Positions 18,237 to 28,229 are shown, counted from the first letter of the stretch. The stretch is DNA of 61,589 bases from an uncultured Bacteroidales bacterium (GCA_900314725.1 OMWJ01000010.1:1-61589), one strand, 5' to 3'. Made by a program: numbers and translations. Notes: a model not told the origin generated them from the sequence alone.

Positions 18237-19736
18237 ATGACTGAGTACAATAGAAAAAATATAAGAATGCTTGCAAGTGCTTTTCACATAGTAGGAATGT
18301 TGCTTATTATGGAAGGCCTATTTATGCTCATTTCAACTATTCCTTCTATCTATGAAATTGCCATTAATTCCAGAAACTACATTATTGCAATGGAAACAAA
18401 GGCTCTAAAGGTTCTTTGCTTTTGTTCAATAATAACATTTACCTGCGGTTTCATGCTCTACTACTTCACTAAAAAGCAAAGTATTCTAATAGACAAACGA
18501 ACAGGTTTCCTTGTAGTAACTTTAGTTTGGATTGTTTTTTCCATATTTGGCTCTATGCCGTATATTTTAGGTGGCTATATAACAAATATCACTGATGCTT
18601 ATTTCGAAACAATGTCTGGTTTTACGACAACAGGAGCTTCTATTCTCCAAGACGTTGAAGTTCTTCCATATGGAATAGGTCTTTGGCGTATTCTTACTGA
18701 ATGGATAGGAGGAATAGGTATCATTGTTATTATGCTATCTTTAATTCCTATGGTTGGTGGTGGAGGTATGGCATTATATTCTGCAGAGGTTGCAGGACCA
18801 ACAAAAAATAAATTATCCCCTCGTATTAAAGAAACATCTAATATACTTTTGACTGTCTATCTTTCTCTTACCCTTATTTATATTTTCTCCTATCATTTTG
18901 CTGGCATGCATTGGTTTGATGCAATATGCTACGGACTTACCACGGCTGCAACGGGAGGTCTTGCGACTCACAATGCCTCTGCTATGGATTTCGCTCCTCA
19001 CTTACAATATATGATGATTGCTTTTATGGCTTTGTCAGGCACTAATCTATTGTTTATTTACTTCATATTCAAACGCAAATTCAAAGAACTCAAAAAAAAC
19101 GATGAACTTAAAACATACATTGGATTAATATGCATTGCTACAATTGTTGTCTTCTTTCTAACATTCTCGCACTCTCACGACATAGAAACAACATTTAGAG
19201 AATCTCTATTTGAAGTCGTAGCCAGTATAACCTCTACTGGATTAGTAATATGTGATTACTCCGCTTGGCAAACAGGCGCAATGGTAATATTATTTGTACT
19301 TATGTTCACTGGTGCAATGAGCGGTTCTACAACAGGAGGATTTAAGTTAGTCAGAGTCCTTATTCTGTTTAAATCTGCACGCACGAACATACGAAAAAGC
19401 CTACATTCCAACGCTTTTGTTCCAGTAACTTTAGACAAAAAACCTGTACCTGACACGATAGTTTTCAATGTCTTTGCCTTGTTTGCCTTGTATGTTATTG
19501 TCGCTTGCGTCGGTTTATGCATATTGGTATTCACAGGCATAAGTTTTGAAGAATCAAGCATAAGCGTAATAAGTGCTTTGGGGAATATGGGACCTGCTTA
19601 TGGTGCAAGTTCATCAGGTAACTTTTCTCACTTTACTCCTTTGGCAAAATGGACTATGAGTCTTTTAATGTGTATAGGTCGTTTGGAATTTATAACAGTA
19701 TTTTCTATCTTCACTAAATCTTTCTGGAGAAGGTAA
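18237..19736 (+). CDS. trkH: Trk potassium uptake transmembrane subunit TrkH (second copy)
   Basis: A second TrkH paralogue of 499 residues, 3 bp after the first. Its selectivity-loop motifs are SGFTTTGASIL, TAATGGLATHN, SITSTGLVICD and SALGNMGPAYG. The loops keep the glycines that line the pore but differ from copy one in flanking residues. GGGGMALYSAEVAGP after the first loop is typical of Bacteroidota TrkH. The two subunits could share the single upstream TrkA or differ in affinity or ion preference; the sequence does not say which. Confidence 0.93.
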   Translation: MTEYNRKNIRMLASAFHIVGMLLIMEGLFMLISTIPSIYEIAINSRNYIIAMETKALKVLCFCSIITFTCGFMLYYFTKKQSILIDKRTGFLVVTLVWIVFSIFGSMPYILGGYITNITDAYFETMSGFTTTGASILQDVEVLPYGIGLWRILTEWIGGIGIIVIMLSLIPMVGGGGMALYSAEVAGPTKNKLSPRIKETSNILLTVYLSLTLIYIFSYHFAGMHWFDAICYGLTTAATGGLATHNASAMDFAPHLQYMMIAFMALSGTNLLFIYFIFKRKFKELKKNDELKTYIGLICIATIVVFFLTFSHSHDIETTFRESLFEVVASITSTGLVICDYSAWQTGAMVILFVLMFTGAMSGSTTGGFKLVRVLILFKSARTNIRKSLHSNAFVPVTLDKKPVPDTIVFNVFALFALYVIVACVGLCILVFTGISFEESSISVISALGNMGPAYGASSSGNFSHFTPLAKWTMSLLMCIGRLEFITVFSIFTKSFWRR

Positions 19737-19759
19737 AGAGTTAATATATACTTAGAATT

Positions 19760-22138
19760 ATGGTTAAAAACATATTATCAATTTTATTTTCTATCATAAG
19801 CCTTTCTTGTTTGGCTCAAAACTATATAGATTACAACAAGAATGGCAAACAGGATATTTTCGAAAACAAAGACTTCTCCATAGAAGAAAGGGTTGAAAAC
19901 CTTTTAAATCAAATGACATTTGAAGAAAAACAAGGACAACTTCTAATGGATTTAGGTTGGCAGTACTACACAAGAGAAAACAAAAATATTAATCTTACTT
20001 CTATAGGCAAAAACGCAATACAAGAGAAAAAAATTGGTTCATTATGGGGTTTCTTTAGAGCAGACCCTTGGACGCAAAAAACACTTCAAACAGGTATAAC
20101 TCCACAATTATCTCATAAAGGCATAAATCAACTGCAAAAATACGTAATTGACTCTACTCGTTTAGGTATTCCTATTTTGATTGCTGAAGAATGTATGCAT
20201 GGAATTATGCAAGTTGGTTCCACCGTCTTTCCTACTGGATTAGGACAAGCAAGTACTTGGGACAGAGGTCTAATAACAATGATGTCTTTGCAGATTAGCG
20301 GCTTAAGCAAACAAGAAGGCATAAACATTTGCTTTGGTCCTTTGTTAGACTTGGCAAAAGATCCACGTTGGAGCAGAGTGGAAGAAACCATGGGAGAAGA
20401 CTATTATCTTACAAGTGAGATAGGGAAAAGTTTTGTTAAGGGTTTAAAACTTAATGCTGTCGATAGTAATAAAATAGTTTTACCTACCCTGAAGCATTTT
20501 GCAGCTTATGGACATAGCGAAGGTGGTCATAATGCTGGTGCTTCTCATCTGGGAGTTAGAGAACTTCATTCTGAGGTATTATTCCCTTTTAAAAGAGCCA
20601 TAGAAGAAGGTGCTGACTTGGTCATGACTGCTTATAATGAAATAGATGGTATCCCTTGCACTATGAATCCTTATCTCTTAAAAGACATTTTAAGAAATAG
20701 ATGGAATTTCAAGGGAGTTGTCATCTCTGATTTACATTCTATCAGCGGGCTGCGCTCTCATAAAGTAGCCAAAAATCTGAAACAAGCAGCGGAAAAATCT
20801 ATTTATGCAGGTGTAGATTTAGACCTAAGTGCTACAGATTTCTACAATAACCTTATAGATGTGGATACTGCACAACTAAACGAAGCCGTTAGAAGAGTAC
20901 TACGATTAAAATTCCTTTCAGGTCTTATGGATAATCCATTTATACAGGAATACCAGGAAAACAAAGGTATTATTTCCCTTAATAGTCAAAGAGAAATTGC
21001 GCTAAATATAGCAGAACAAGGTATTGTTTTAATGGAAAATAAAGAAAGTATTTTACCTTTAAACAACGAAAAATGTATAACTGTTGCTCTTATAGGTCCA
21101 AATGCTGACAACATCTACAATCAGCTCGGAGATTATACTGCTCCTCAATCACAATCAACAGTAACAACCATTAAAGCTGCTTTTGAAAACTACAAAAAAG
21201 AGAATAAAAACTTTAATTACTTATATTCTAAAGGATGTTCTATTAGAGATACAAACAAAGATGGTTTTTTGGAAGCCATTTCCATAGCAAAGCAGAGTAA
21301 CATCATTGTTCTTTGCCTTGGGGGTTCTTCTTCTCGTTATGAAGAAATTGAATACGAAAACACAGGTGCAGCTAAGATAAATAGTAAGACTGTTGCAGAC
21401 ATAACAAGTGGTGAAGGCTTTGATAGAAGTTCTCTTGATCTCGCAGGTGTACAAAAAGATTTGTTAGATACTCTTTATACACTTGGAAAACCAATTGTTT
21501 TGGTACTAATAAATGGCAGACCTTTAGTACTTACAGACATAAGAGAAAAATGTTCTGCAATATTGGAATGCTTCTATCCCGGTGCTGAAGGAGGACATGC
21601 TGTATTGAATACTTTAATAGGGAAAAACAACCCATCAGGTCGTCTTCCAATATCTTTCCCACAAAGTGTTGGAGCCTTACCTTGTTATTATAATGCTAAA
21701 AATGTCGGAAATCGTGCTGATTATTTAGAAGGGAAATCAACACCTCTTTATCCCTTTGGCTATGGATTAAGTTATACAAATTTCAAAATAGACAACGCAA
21801 ATATAAAAGCTTACAATCAAGGAACTGACAGTGTTTTTTATGAAATAGAGTGCAATATAACAAATACAGGTTCCTATGATGGAGCAGAAGTTATACAAGT
21901 CTATAGAAATATAAACACAAGTCTATATGCTTCAAATGCTAAACAATTATGTGCCTTTCAGAAAACATTTCTAAAGAAAGGTGAAAGTAAGTATATAAAA
22001 CTCAAAATAGATAATGAATTCTTCAGAGAGTGGAATATAGATGCAACAGAATTTCTTCTTTCTAAGGGAGAATACACTTTATCTATAAACAAGGACTCTC
22101 AGACTCCAATTTATGAATTCACAATTAACATAGAATAA
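19760..22138 (+). CDS. GH3 family beta-glycosidase (beta-glucosidase-like), secreted
   Basis: This is a periplasmic or exported exo-acting glycoside hydrolase with signal peptide MVKNILSILFSIISLSCLAQ. A short calcium-loop-like stretch (DYNKNGKQDIF) precedes the GH3 TIM barrel. Barrel landmarks are NLLNQMTFEEKQGQL, LPTLKHFAAYGHSEGG (about 241-256) and GVVISDLHSISG, where Asp324 is the expected nucleophile. The second alpha/beta domain spans about 390-640 with LIGPNA and LECFYPGAEGG. A C-terminal FnIII-like domain follows. Full length is 792 residues. Specificity (glucoside, xyloside) cannot be fixed, and no SusC/SusD pair is adjacent. Confidence 0.9.
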   Translation: MVKNILSILFSIISLSCLAQNYIDYNKNGKQDIFENKDFSIEERVENLLNQMTFEEKQGQLLMDLGWQYYTRENKNINLTSIGKNAIQEKKIGSLWGFFRADPWTQKTLQTGITPQLSHKGINQLQKYVIDSTRLGIPILIAEECMHGIMQVGSTVFPTGLGQASTWDRGLITMMSLQISGLSKQEGINICFGPLLDLAKDPRWSRVEETMGEDYYLTSEIGKSFVKGLKLNAVDSNKIVLPTLKHFAAYGHSEGGHNAGASHLGVRELHSEVLFPFKRAIEEGADLVMTAYNEIDGIPCTMNPYLLKDILRNRWNFKGVVISDLHSISGLRSHKVAKNLKQAAEKSIYAGVDLDLSATDFYNNLIDVDTAQLNEAVRRVLRLKFLSGLMDNPFIQEYQENKGIISLNSQREIALNIAEQGIVLMENKESILPLNNEKCITVALIGPNADNIYNQLGDYTAPQSQSTVTTIKAAFENYKKENKNFNYLYSKGCSIRDTNKDGFLEAISIAKQSNIIVLCLGGSSSRYEEIEYENTGAAKINSKTVADITSGEGFDRSSLDLAGVQKDLLDTLYTLGKPIVLVLINGRPLVLTDIREKCSAILECFYPGAEGGHAVLNTLIGKNNPSGRLPISFPQSVGALPCYYNAKNVGNRADYLEGKSTPLYPFGYGLSYTNFKIDNANIKAYNQGTDSVFYEIECNITNTGSYDGAEVIQVYRNINTSLYASNAKQLCAFQKTFLKKGESKYIKLKIDNEFFREWNIDATEFLLSKGEYTLSINKDSQTPIYEFTINIE

Positions 22139-22171
22139 ATCTGACTTAGGAGGAAACTCAAACAAAGGTTC

Positions 22172-22600
22172 CTATTGGAATCGCTTTGTCATCGTATAAT
22201 GCTGGATTCCTTCTTCTGTAAATATTTTACCATGCTTTATAAAACCGAGGTCTTCATAAAACTTCAAAAGATATATCTGAGCATGTAAAAGCATTGTCTT
22301 ATCAGTCTGATTTTTTATATCTTCCATAACTTTCTTTATAAGCATAGTCGCAAGTTTTTTCCCTCGATATTCTCGCAAAACACATAAGCGTTCTAACTTT
22401 ATGCATTTTCCAACTTCTCTATAACGCATAGTTGAACAAGGTCTATTATCATAATACAAGAGATAGTTTTCACTTGGTCTGTTGTCCCAATCTCCCTCTA
22501 CAGAGACATTCTGTTCTACACAAAAAACTTGATACCGAATATTGCGTATAATATTCATTTTATACTCATCTTGCAAAGAAACCTTTTGTATTTCAACCAT
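22172..22600 (-). CDS. GNAT family N-acetyltransferase
   Basis: A 142-residue acetyltransferase fold protein. Residues IKLERLCVLREYRGKKLATM hold the acetyl-CoA pyrophosphate loop (RxxGxxL-like: REYRGKKLA). LLHAQIYLLKFYEDLGFIKHG is the typical GNAT C-terminal strand-helix pattern (F-YE-LGF). The N-terminal RYQVFCVEQNVS resembles ElaA/YjcF-type acetyltransferases. The gene starts 15 bp after the MATE gene and is probably cotranscribed with it. The substrate is unknown. Confidence 0.85.
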   Translation of the reverse strand: MVEIQKVSLQDEYKMNIIRNIRYQVFCVEQNVSVEGDWDNRPSENYLLYYDNRPCSTMRYREVGKCIKLERLCVLREYRGKKLATMLIKKVMEDIKNQTDKTMLLHAQIYLLKFYEDLGFIKHGKIFTEEGIQHYTMTKRFQ

Positions 22601-22615
22601 TGCTCATGTTTTTGT

Positions 22616-23926
22616 TTAATGAAAGATATTTTTCCAAGACATTATAGTCATCAACACACTTCTAAGTAAAAGATAGGAGATAAAACCAGCCCACAAAGAG
22701 TTATTATTTTGTCCGAATACAAAGAAAATAACAAAGAACGAACCTGTAGCCCAAAAGATAGCATTACGCATTATCTTAGATTTCAGCATTCCTATCAATA
22801 TTCCATCATAAAGAAAGGCAACAAAGCCTGTTATAGGTATAAGTATTGTCCAAAACAGATAGTCTTGAGCTACTCTTATCACATCTTTTTGATTGGTAAG
22901 CAAAGAGAGTATATCCTTTGCGAAAAATCCATAAACCAACATACAAATAACACTTAGACCTGTTCCCCATAACAATAGGAGTTTAACTGTTCTTTGTAGG
23001 TTTTTATTCTGTTTTGCTCCTTCAAATCTTCCGCATAGACTTTCAGCAGCATAAGCAAATCCGTCCATAAAATAAGAGAACAAAGTAAATAACTGCATTA
23101 TTAAAGTATTCACTGCCAACAAAGGATAATCCATCTTAGCCGAGGCTATGGTAAAATAAGATGTTACGGCTATAATACAAATAGTTCTTAGGAAAATATC
23201 TCCATTAACCTTAAAAAACTGTATCATTCTATGCTTTTTGATAGCTCTTGTTATGGATACTTTATAGCCTTTGAAATATTTAATAAAAAATATAGCAACC
23301 GTTATCAGCAAACCAGAATACTGAGCAATAACTGTAGCATAAGCGACTCCATCTATATTCATATTAAACTTTAACACAAACAATAGGTCAAAGACTATAT
23401 TCACCACATTTATCATTATTGCAATCCACATTGGTGTTTTGCTGTCTTGCATTCCTATAAACCAACCTTTTAAAGAATACATTCCCAATGTAGCAGGAGC
23501 TGCCCAAATACGGATATAAAAATATTGAAGTGCAAGATTGATGATACTTTCTTTTCCATCTATAAATGTTTTGGCGATAAAAGCAATAGGTATCTGCAAA
23601 AAGATGATAAACAAAGCTCCTAACAAAGCTATTAAAGTACTACGAGTTAGTATATCTATCTGCTCTTCTCTATCATTGGAACCATAGGCCTGAGCTGTAA
23701 AACCACTCGTTCCCATTCTTAAGAAGCCAAAAAGCCAATAGATAAAGTTAAAAATCATAGTTCCAATAGCAATAGCACCAATGTAATCAGCTTGCTTCCC
23801 TCCTTCTGTGATATGACCTACAACTGCAGTATCCACAATCCCTAAAAGAGGTATTGTAATATTGGTGATTATGTTAGGTATAGTTAGACTGATTATACTT
23901 CTGTTTAGCTCTTTTACGCTCCGCAT
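22616..23926 (-). CDS. MATE family efflux transporter (DinF-like)
   Basis: A multidrug and toxic-compound extrusion transporter with about 12 transmembrane helices in 436 residues. I use the ATG at 23926 (MRSVKELNRSIIS) rather than a TTG 9 bp upstream. The family N-terminus reads IISLTIPNIITNITIPLLGIV followed by DTAVVGH, a DinF-like signature. RMGTSGFTAQAYG and AAPATLGMYSLKGWFIGMQD are further landmarks. It probably exports cationic or other small molecules using an ion gradient. It is followed by a GNAT gene. Confidence 0.9.
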   Translation of the reverse strand: MRSVKELNRSIISLTIPNIITNITIPLLGIVDTAVVGHITEGGKQADYIGAIAIGTMIFNFIYWLFGFLRMGTSGFTAQAYGSNDREEQIDILTRSTLIALLGALFIIFLQIPIAFIAKTFIDGKESIINLALQYFYIRIWAAPATLGMYSLKGWFIGMQDSKTPMWIAIMINVVNIVFDLLFVLKFNMNIDGVAYATVIAQYSGLLITVAIFFIKYFKGYKVSITRAIKKHRMIQFFKVNGDIFLRTICIIAVTSYFTIASAKMDYPLLAVNTLIMQLFTLFSYFMDGFAYAAESLCGRFEGAKQNKNLQRTVKLLLLWGTGLSVICMLVYGFFAKDILSLLTNQKDVIRVAQDYLFWTILIPITGFVAFLYDGILIGMLKSKIMRNAIFWATGSFFVIFFVFGQNNNSLWAGFISYLLLRSVLMTIMSWKNIFH

Positions 23927-24004
23927 ATTTTGCAATAAGTGTTTATTATTTACAACGTAAAGATATGTAAGAAATTATTTTTAAAAGAAAATTTTAGAAA
24001 TAAT

Positions 24005-24035
24005 TTTGCTAATAGAATTATTATTTGTAATTTTG
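24005..24035 (+). promoter_or_regulatory. Promoter for the outer-membrane barrel-rsmE cluster
   Basis: TTTG (24005-24008), a 19-bp spacer and TAATTTTG (24028-24035) form a perfect Bacteroidota promoter. The ATG of the barrel gene follows 41 bp downstream at 24077. Confidence 0.8.
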
Positions 24036-24076
24036 ACGTTTGAATTATTAGAATAATACACTTAAAAATCATAACA

Positions 24077-24916
24077 ATGAAAAGAATAATCATACTTTTT
24101 ACAATCCTGTTGTTTGCAGTTCAATCTTTTGCAACACAAGACGAAAAACCAGAACCTAAAAACACTGATCAGGCTACTTATTCTCAAATGAATGACTGGA
24201 GAGACGGCGTCTATAGAAGAAGAGTTAAAGAGAATCTTATCACTCTTGATGTTGAAGGTGTTGTCAATGCTGTTGAAGATCTTTTTGAAACAAACCCTTG
24301 GGGTTTAGGTGTAAGAGTTGGTTTTGAACATAAAACTCGTCCAAGTACAATTTCTTCAAGATTTACGATAGGCTATGGATTACAACTTGGAGTAAGCAGA
24401 TACTTTAGCAAAGATATTAAAGTAGAAGCTCTTGGAAGTCATGATTTAGTAAAAAGAGGAGAATATAAATCATACACAGAAATACCTCTTTTGCTTAACT
24501 TTAATTGGTATTATAATTTCAAAAACAGTAGCATTTCAGTTGGATTGTCTGCTGGTGCTAACTTTATGTTAGGTCAGAGAGATGTAGCTTTGGATTATGT
24601 TGTCGTTGAAGAATTCTTTGGAATGAGTACCGACAACTATGAGTTCTTTGGCTATGACGCTTCAGTTCAGCAAGACGCTAACAATGTTTCCTTGACTCAT
24701 ATTCGCCCTACAGGACGAGTAGTCTTGGGATATATGACAGAACTTTCAGAAGATTGGCGTTTTAGAATACAGGCAGGTCTTGAATATCAAATGGGATATG
24801 AAGACAAGTATTCTGGATATTATAGAAATACCGGCTATATAAAACGTTATCACGAAGGAACATCTAAGGATAATTTCACTCCATTTCTTTCTTTTGGAGT
24901 AGCTTATTCTCTATAA
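24077..24916 (+). CDS. Outer-membrane beta-barrel protein of unknown function
   Basis: A 279-residue exported protein. The signal peptide MKRIIILFTILLFAVQSFA is followed by a short linker and then alternating amphipathic strands with aromatic girdle residues, for example GLGVRVGFEHK, GYGLQLGVSRYF, NWYYNFKNSSISVGLSAGAN and a C-terminal TPFLSFGVAYSL ending in an aliphatic/aromatic strand. This is the pattern of porin-like or OmpW-sized barrels. No specific family is recognised. It starts a plus-strand cluster with rsmE 6 bp downstream, which is likely operon convenience. Confidence 0.75.
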   Translation: MKRIIILFTILLFAVQSFATQDEKPEPKNTDQATYSQMNDWRDGVYRRRVKENLITLDVEGVVNAVEDLFETNPWGLGVRVGFEHKTRPSTISSRFTIGYGLQLGVSRYFSKDIKVEALGSHDLVKRGEYKSYTEIPLLLNFNWYYNFKNSSISVGLSAGANFMLGQRDVALDYVVVEEFFGMSTDNYEFFGYDASVQQDANNVSLTHIRPTGRVVLGYMTELSEDWRFRIQAGLEYQMGYEDKYSGYYRNTGYIKRYHEGTSKDNFTPFLSFGVAYSL

Positions 24917-24922
24917 TTCATC

Positions 24923-25627
24923 ATGCAAATAGTTTTTGCTCCAGATTATGACAGTGGAGAAGTCTATACTCTTTCCAAAGAAGAGTCTGCTCATGCTGTC
25001 AGAGTTTTGCGAATGAAAGAAGGAGAGGAAATTTATCTCTCTAATGGCAGGGGTAGCATGTATTGTTGTGAAATAGTGGATGCTAATGCTAACCACTGCT
25101 CTGTCAAAATAAAGTCAAAGTATAATAACAACGACAAGAAAGATTTCAGCATTCATCTTGCTGTTGCACCTACAAAAAACATTGCTCGCATAGAATGGCT
25201 TCTTGAAAAGGCTACCGAAATAGGAGTTGATGAGATAACGCCTTTAGTTTGTGAGCATTCTGAACGTAAAGTTGTAAATTTAGAACGTTTAGATAAAATA
25301 CTTATTTCAGCCATTAAGCAATCACTAAAATCATATAAACCTATATTAAACCCCTTAACCAAGTTTAAAGACTTTATCGCAAACGCTAAAGAAGATTATA
25401 AGTTGCTTGCGTACTGCGGTGATGAAGAAAAACATTTAATAAAAAATGTATGCAAAACAAAGTCTTCTTACCTTATCTTAATAGGACCTGAAGGCGATTT
25501 CTCTCCCGAAGAAATAAAGTTGGCAAAAGACGCTGGTTTTACCTTCGTTACTCTTGGCAATCAAAGACTTAGAACAGAAACAGCTGGACTTTATGCTATA
25601 AGTAATCTTCATTTTCTAAACCAATAG
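24923..25627 (+). CDS. rsmE: 16S rRNA (uracil-1498-N3)-methyltransferase RsmE
   Basis: This SPOUT-fold methyltransferase modifies U1498 of 16S rRNA with SAM. The N-terminal PUA-like domain (about 1-70) contains SKEESAHAVRVLRMKEGEEI. The trefoil-knot region has KATEIGVDEITPLVCEHSER, LIGPEGDFSPEEI and LGNQRLRTETAGL, all RsmE signatures. Length (234) is normal. Confidence 0.95.
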   Translation: MQIVFAPDYDSGEVYTLSKEESAHAVRVLRMKEGEEIYLSNGRGSMYCCEIVDANANHCSVKIKSKYNNNDKKDFSIHLAVAPTKNIARIEWLLEKATEIGVDEITPLVCEHSERKVVNLERLDKILISAIKQSLKSYKPILNPLTKFKDFIANAKEDYKLLAYCGDEEKHLIKNVCKTKSSYLILIGPEGDFSPEEIKLAKDAGFTFVTLGNQRLRTETAGLYAISNLHFLNQ

Positions 25628-25638
25628 CCTTTTTTTAT

Positions 25639-26295
25639 ATGAAAAAACAATTTTTGTTTATATTCTTCTTTGTTTTCATCTCTCTGTTTGTTAATGCACA
25701 GACCTACAATACCATTGCTTTATTAAAATATAGCGGGGGTGGTGATTGGTATGCTAATCCCACATCATTAAAAAACCTGATAAACTTCTGCAACAAGGAA
25801 CTAAACGCAAAACTATCTTCAAATTATGCAACAGTAGATGTTGGAAGTAGCGAATTGTTTTTTTATCCTTTTGTTCATCTAACCGGACATGGCAACGTCG
25901 TTTTCTCTGATACCGATGTTAAAAATCTCAGAAATTATCTTCTTGGAGGCGGATTTCTACACATAGACGATAACTACGGCTTAGATGTTTTCATTCGCCG
26001 GGAAATGAAAAAAGTTTTTCCTGAATTAGACTTTGTGGAGATACCTTTCTCTCATCCTATTTATCATCAAAAATTCAGTTTCCCAAATGGATTACCAAAG
26101 ATACACGAACATGACAACAAAGCCCCAAAAGGTTATGGTCTCGTTTGGGAAGGCAGACTAATTTGTTTTTACTCATACGAATGTGATTTGGGAGATGGTT
26201 GGGAAGACACATCAGTTCATAATGATACTGAGGAAAGACATTTAACAGCCTTAAAAATGGGAGCGAACATCCTGCAATATGTGTTCTCTTATTAA
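25639..26295 (+). CDS. DUF4159 family exported protein
   Basis: A 218-residue secreted protein with signal peptide ending FVNAQ. It has the DUF4159 pattern found across Bacteroidota: ALLKYSGGGDWYANPTSL, FVHLTGHGNVVFSD, LLGGGFLHIDDNYG, SHPIYHQKFSFPNGLPKIHE and a C-terminal cluster DDGWED-like (LGDGWEDTSVHND). The fold is thought to resemble class I glutamine amidotransferase-like (ThuA-type) domains, but no activity is established. It begins 11 bp after rsmE. Confidence 0.85.
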   Translation: MKKQFLFIFFFVFISLFVNAQTYNTIALLKYSGGGDWYANPTSLKNLINFCNKELNAKLSSNYATVDVGSSELFFYPFVHLTGHGNVVFSDTDVKNLRNYLLGGGFLHIDDNYGLDVFIRREMKKVFPELDFVEIPFSHPIYHQKFSFPNGLPKIHEHDNKAPKGYGLVWEGRLICFYSYECDLGDGWEDTSVHNDTEERHLTALKMGANILQYVFSY

Positions 26296-26346
26296 AATAT
26301 ATACCTTTAAAACAACTACCGCAAACAATAATCTCTTACATCATAT

Positions 26347-28203
26347 ATGAAGAAACTAAAAAGAAATAATATTTTTGCCGGCTTCGTATTTGCCTTAATG
26401 ACTACCATTCTTCTTGGAATGGTGTTGTTTTCTTATATATTTGGTGCTGGAGATAATTCTTTTATGAATGTTGCAAGTTGGATATATTATTTCTTTTCTT
26501 CTATTATGCACGCAAGCTTATTTATTCTTCTCCCTTTTGCTATAGTCTTTCTGCCACTCAGTCTTATGGGACTAAAAAATAAAATTAATATTCCCTTACT
26601 TAGCATTATCTATGTCTTTATTGTTCTTATTTCTATTATCAATCGTTTTGTATTTCAGATATATCATTTTCATATTAACGGCTTCGTTCTTGATATGCTA
26701 TTTTCTGAAGGTGCTGGAGATATATTCGTTTTCTCTTTTTGGTTATATGCAAAAGCAATCTTAATTTTTATTTGTGTTTGCTTGGCTATCTTTTGTCTAT
26801 ATCGTCTATCTGCATACATTACCAAGAAAACACGAAAAACCAAGAAAGTTTATCTCTGTTCTCTTTACTCGTTTATAGGAATAATCATCTTATCCCAAGG
26901 AATACATATCTACGGAGCAGCGACAATGAAGACTTCTATCTTAGAATGCAACACCTACTTACCTTACTATTTTCCTATCAGTATGAATTCTACTTTGGAC
27001 AAGTGGGGAATAATAGATAAAAAACAAATAGCAAACATTAATTTCAAAGACAAGACTTCTCCTCTCTCCTACCCTATCAATAAACTTACAAGCAACAACA
27101 ATAAAATCTCAAAACCAAACATCGTTATCATTGCCATAGATTCATGGAATTACAGGACAATGACTAAAGAATGTATGCCTAATGTTTGGGAGTTTAAAGA
27201 AAAAGCAGAATACTTTTCTAATCATCTTAGCAGTAGCAATGGAACACGAGGAGGTATTTTTGGACTCTTCACTGGTTTATCGTCATACTATTGGAAAAGT
27301 TTTGAATACTCTTCTTTGAAACCTATATTTATTGAACAACTCCAAAAACACGATTACAAGATACAGATCTATCCTTCCGCTACTTTCCAAAGTCCGCCTT
27401 TTGACAGAATGTTTTTCAAGGGAATGAAAGATATAAACACCTCAACTAAAGGCAGAACTGTCTATGAGAGAGATTGCAATATAACCAACAACTTTATCTC
27501 TGACTTGCCTAAGTACAAAAAAGCGGACAAACCTTTTTTCGCCTTTCTTTTCTATGATATGGCTCATGCTATCTCTATTCCTAAAGAAAAGAACAATCAT
27601 TTTCTTCCAGCGTGGGACTATGCTGATTACTCCAAATTAACAAACAATACCGACCCTTTACCTTTTTATAATCTATATAGAAACTGTATCTATCAGATAG
27701 ATTCCCTTGTGGCAAAGGTCCTAAACTCTTTGAAAGAAAACAATCTTTTGGATAATACTATCATACTTATAACAGGCGATCACGGTCAAGAGTTTAATGA
27801 AAACAAGAAAAACTATTGGGGTCATTCTGGTAATTACACTAAATATCAGATACAAGTTCCGCTGATTCTTTATTATCCTAAAGTAGAAAGCAAAACTTTT
27901 ACGCATAGGACAACACATTATGATATTGTTCCTACACTTCTGCATAAGGCTTTAGGGATAAACAACTCTCCAAAAGACTACTCTATGGGAGAATATCTAC
28001 ACAACAAATCTTCAAGAGGCTGGCATGTGGTTGGCAACGACCTCAACTATGCTTTTATCACAGAAGAGGGATATATAATAGAGAAAGAAGGTAACGGCTA
28101 TGTAAAGGTTTATAATAAAAACCTCAACCTCCAAAAGAATTATAAACTATCTCCTAAACTAATCAACGAAAACTTATTAAAACTTAATAGATTTTTCAAA
28201 TAA
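26347..28203 (+). CDS. YejM/PbgA-like inner-membrane protein with sulfatase-fold periplasmic domain
   Basis: 618 residues. Five transmembrane helices fill roughly 1-190, including the DUF3413-like stretch NRFVFQIYHFHINGFVLDML. The periplasmic alkaline-phosphatase/sulfatase-fold domain spans about 255-590. It has IVIIAIDSWNYR (metal Asp265), SSNGTRGGIFGLFTGLSSYY (Thr300 at the nucleophile position) and LITGDHGQEFNENK (metal Asp-His). The FGLF-GLSSYYW segment is characteristic of enterobacterial YejM/PbgA, which controls LPS synthesis or lipid trafficking, rather than of LTA synthases. The role here could be lipid sensing or phosphotransfer. The metal ligands look intact, so enzymatic activity is possible. 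Confidence 0.75.
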   Translation: MKKLKRNNIFAGFVFALMTTILLGMVLFSYIFGAGDNSFMNVASWIYYFFSSIMHASLFILLPFAIVFLPLSLMGLKNKINIPLLSIIYVFIVLISIINRFVFQIYHFHINGFVLDMLFSEGAGDIFVFSFWLYAKAILIFICVCLAIFCLYRLSAYITKKTRKTKKVYLCSLYSFIGIIILSQGIHIYGAATMKTSILECNTYLPYYFPISMNSTLDKWGIIDKKQIANINFKDKTSPLSYPINKLTSNNNKISKPNIVIIAIDSWNYRTMTKECMPNVWEFKEKAEYFSNHLSSSNGTRGGIFGLFTGLSSYYWKSFEYSSLKPIFIEQLQKHDYKIQIYPSATFQSPPFDRMFFKGMKDINTSTKGRTVYERDCNITNNFISDLPKYKKADKPFFAFLFYDMAHAISIPKEKNNHFLPAWDYADYSKLTNNTDPLPFYNLYRNCIYQIDSLVAKVLNSLKENNLLDNTIILITGDHGQEFNENKKNYWGHSGNYTKYQIQVPLILYYPKVESKTFTHRTTHYDIVPTLLHKALGINNSPKDYSMGEYLHNKSSRGWHVVGNDLNYAFITEEGYIIEKEGNGYVKVYNKNLNLQKNYKLSPKLINENLLKLNRFFK

Positions 28204-28229
28204 ACTTTTAAATATTCCATACATTACTC

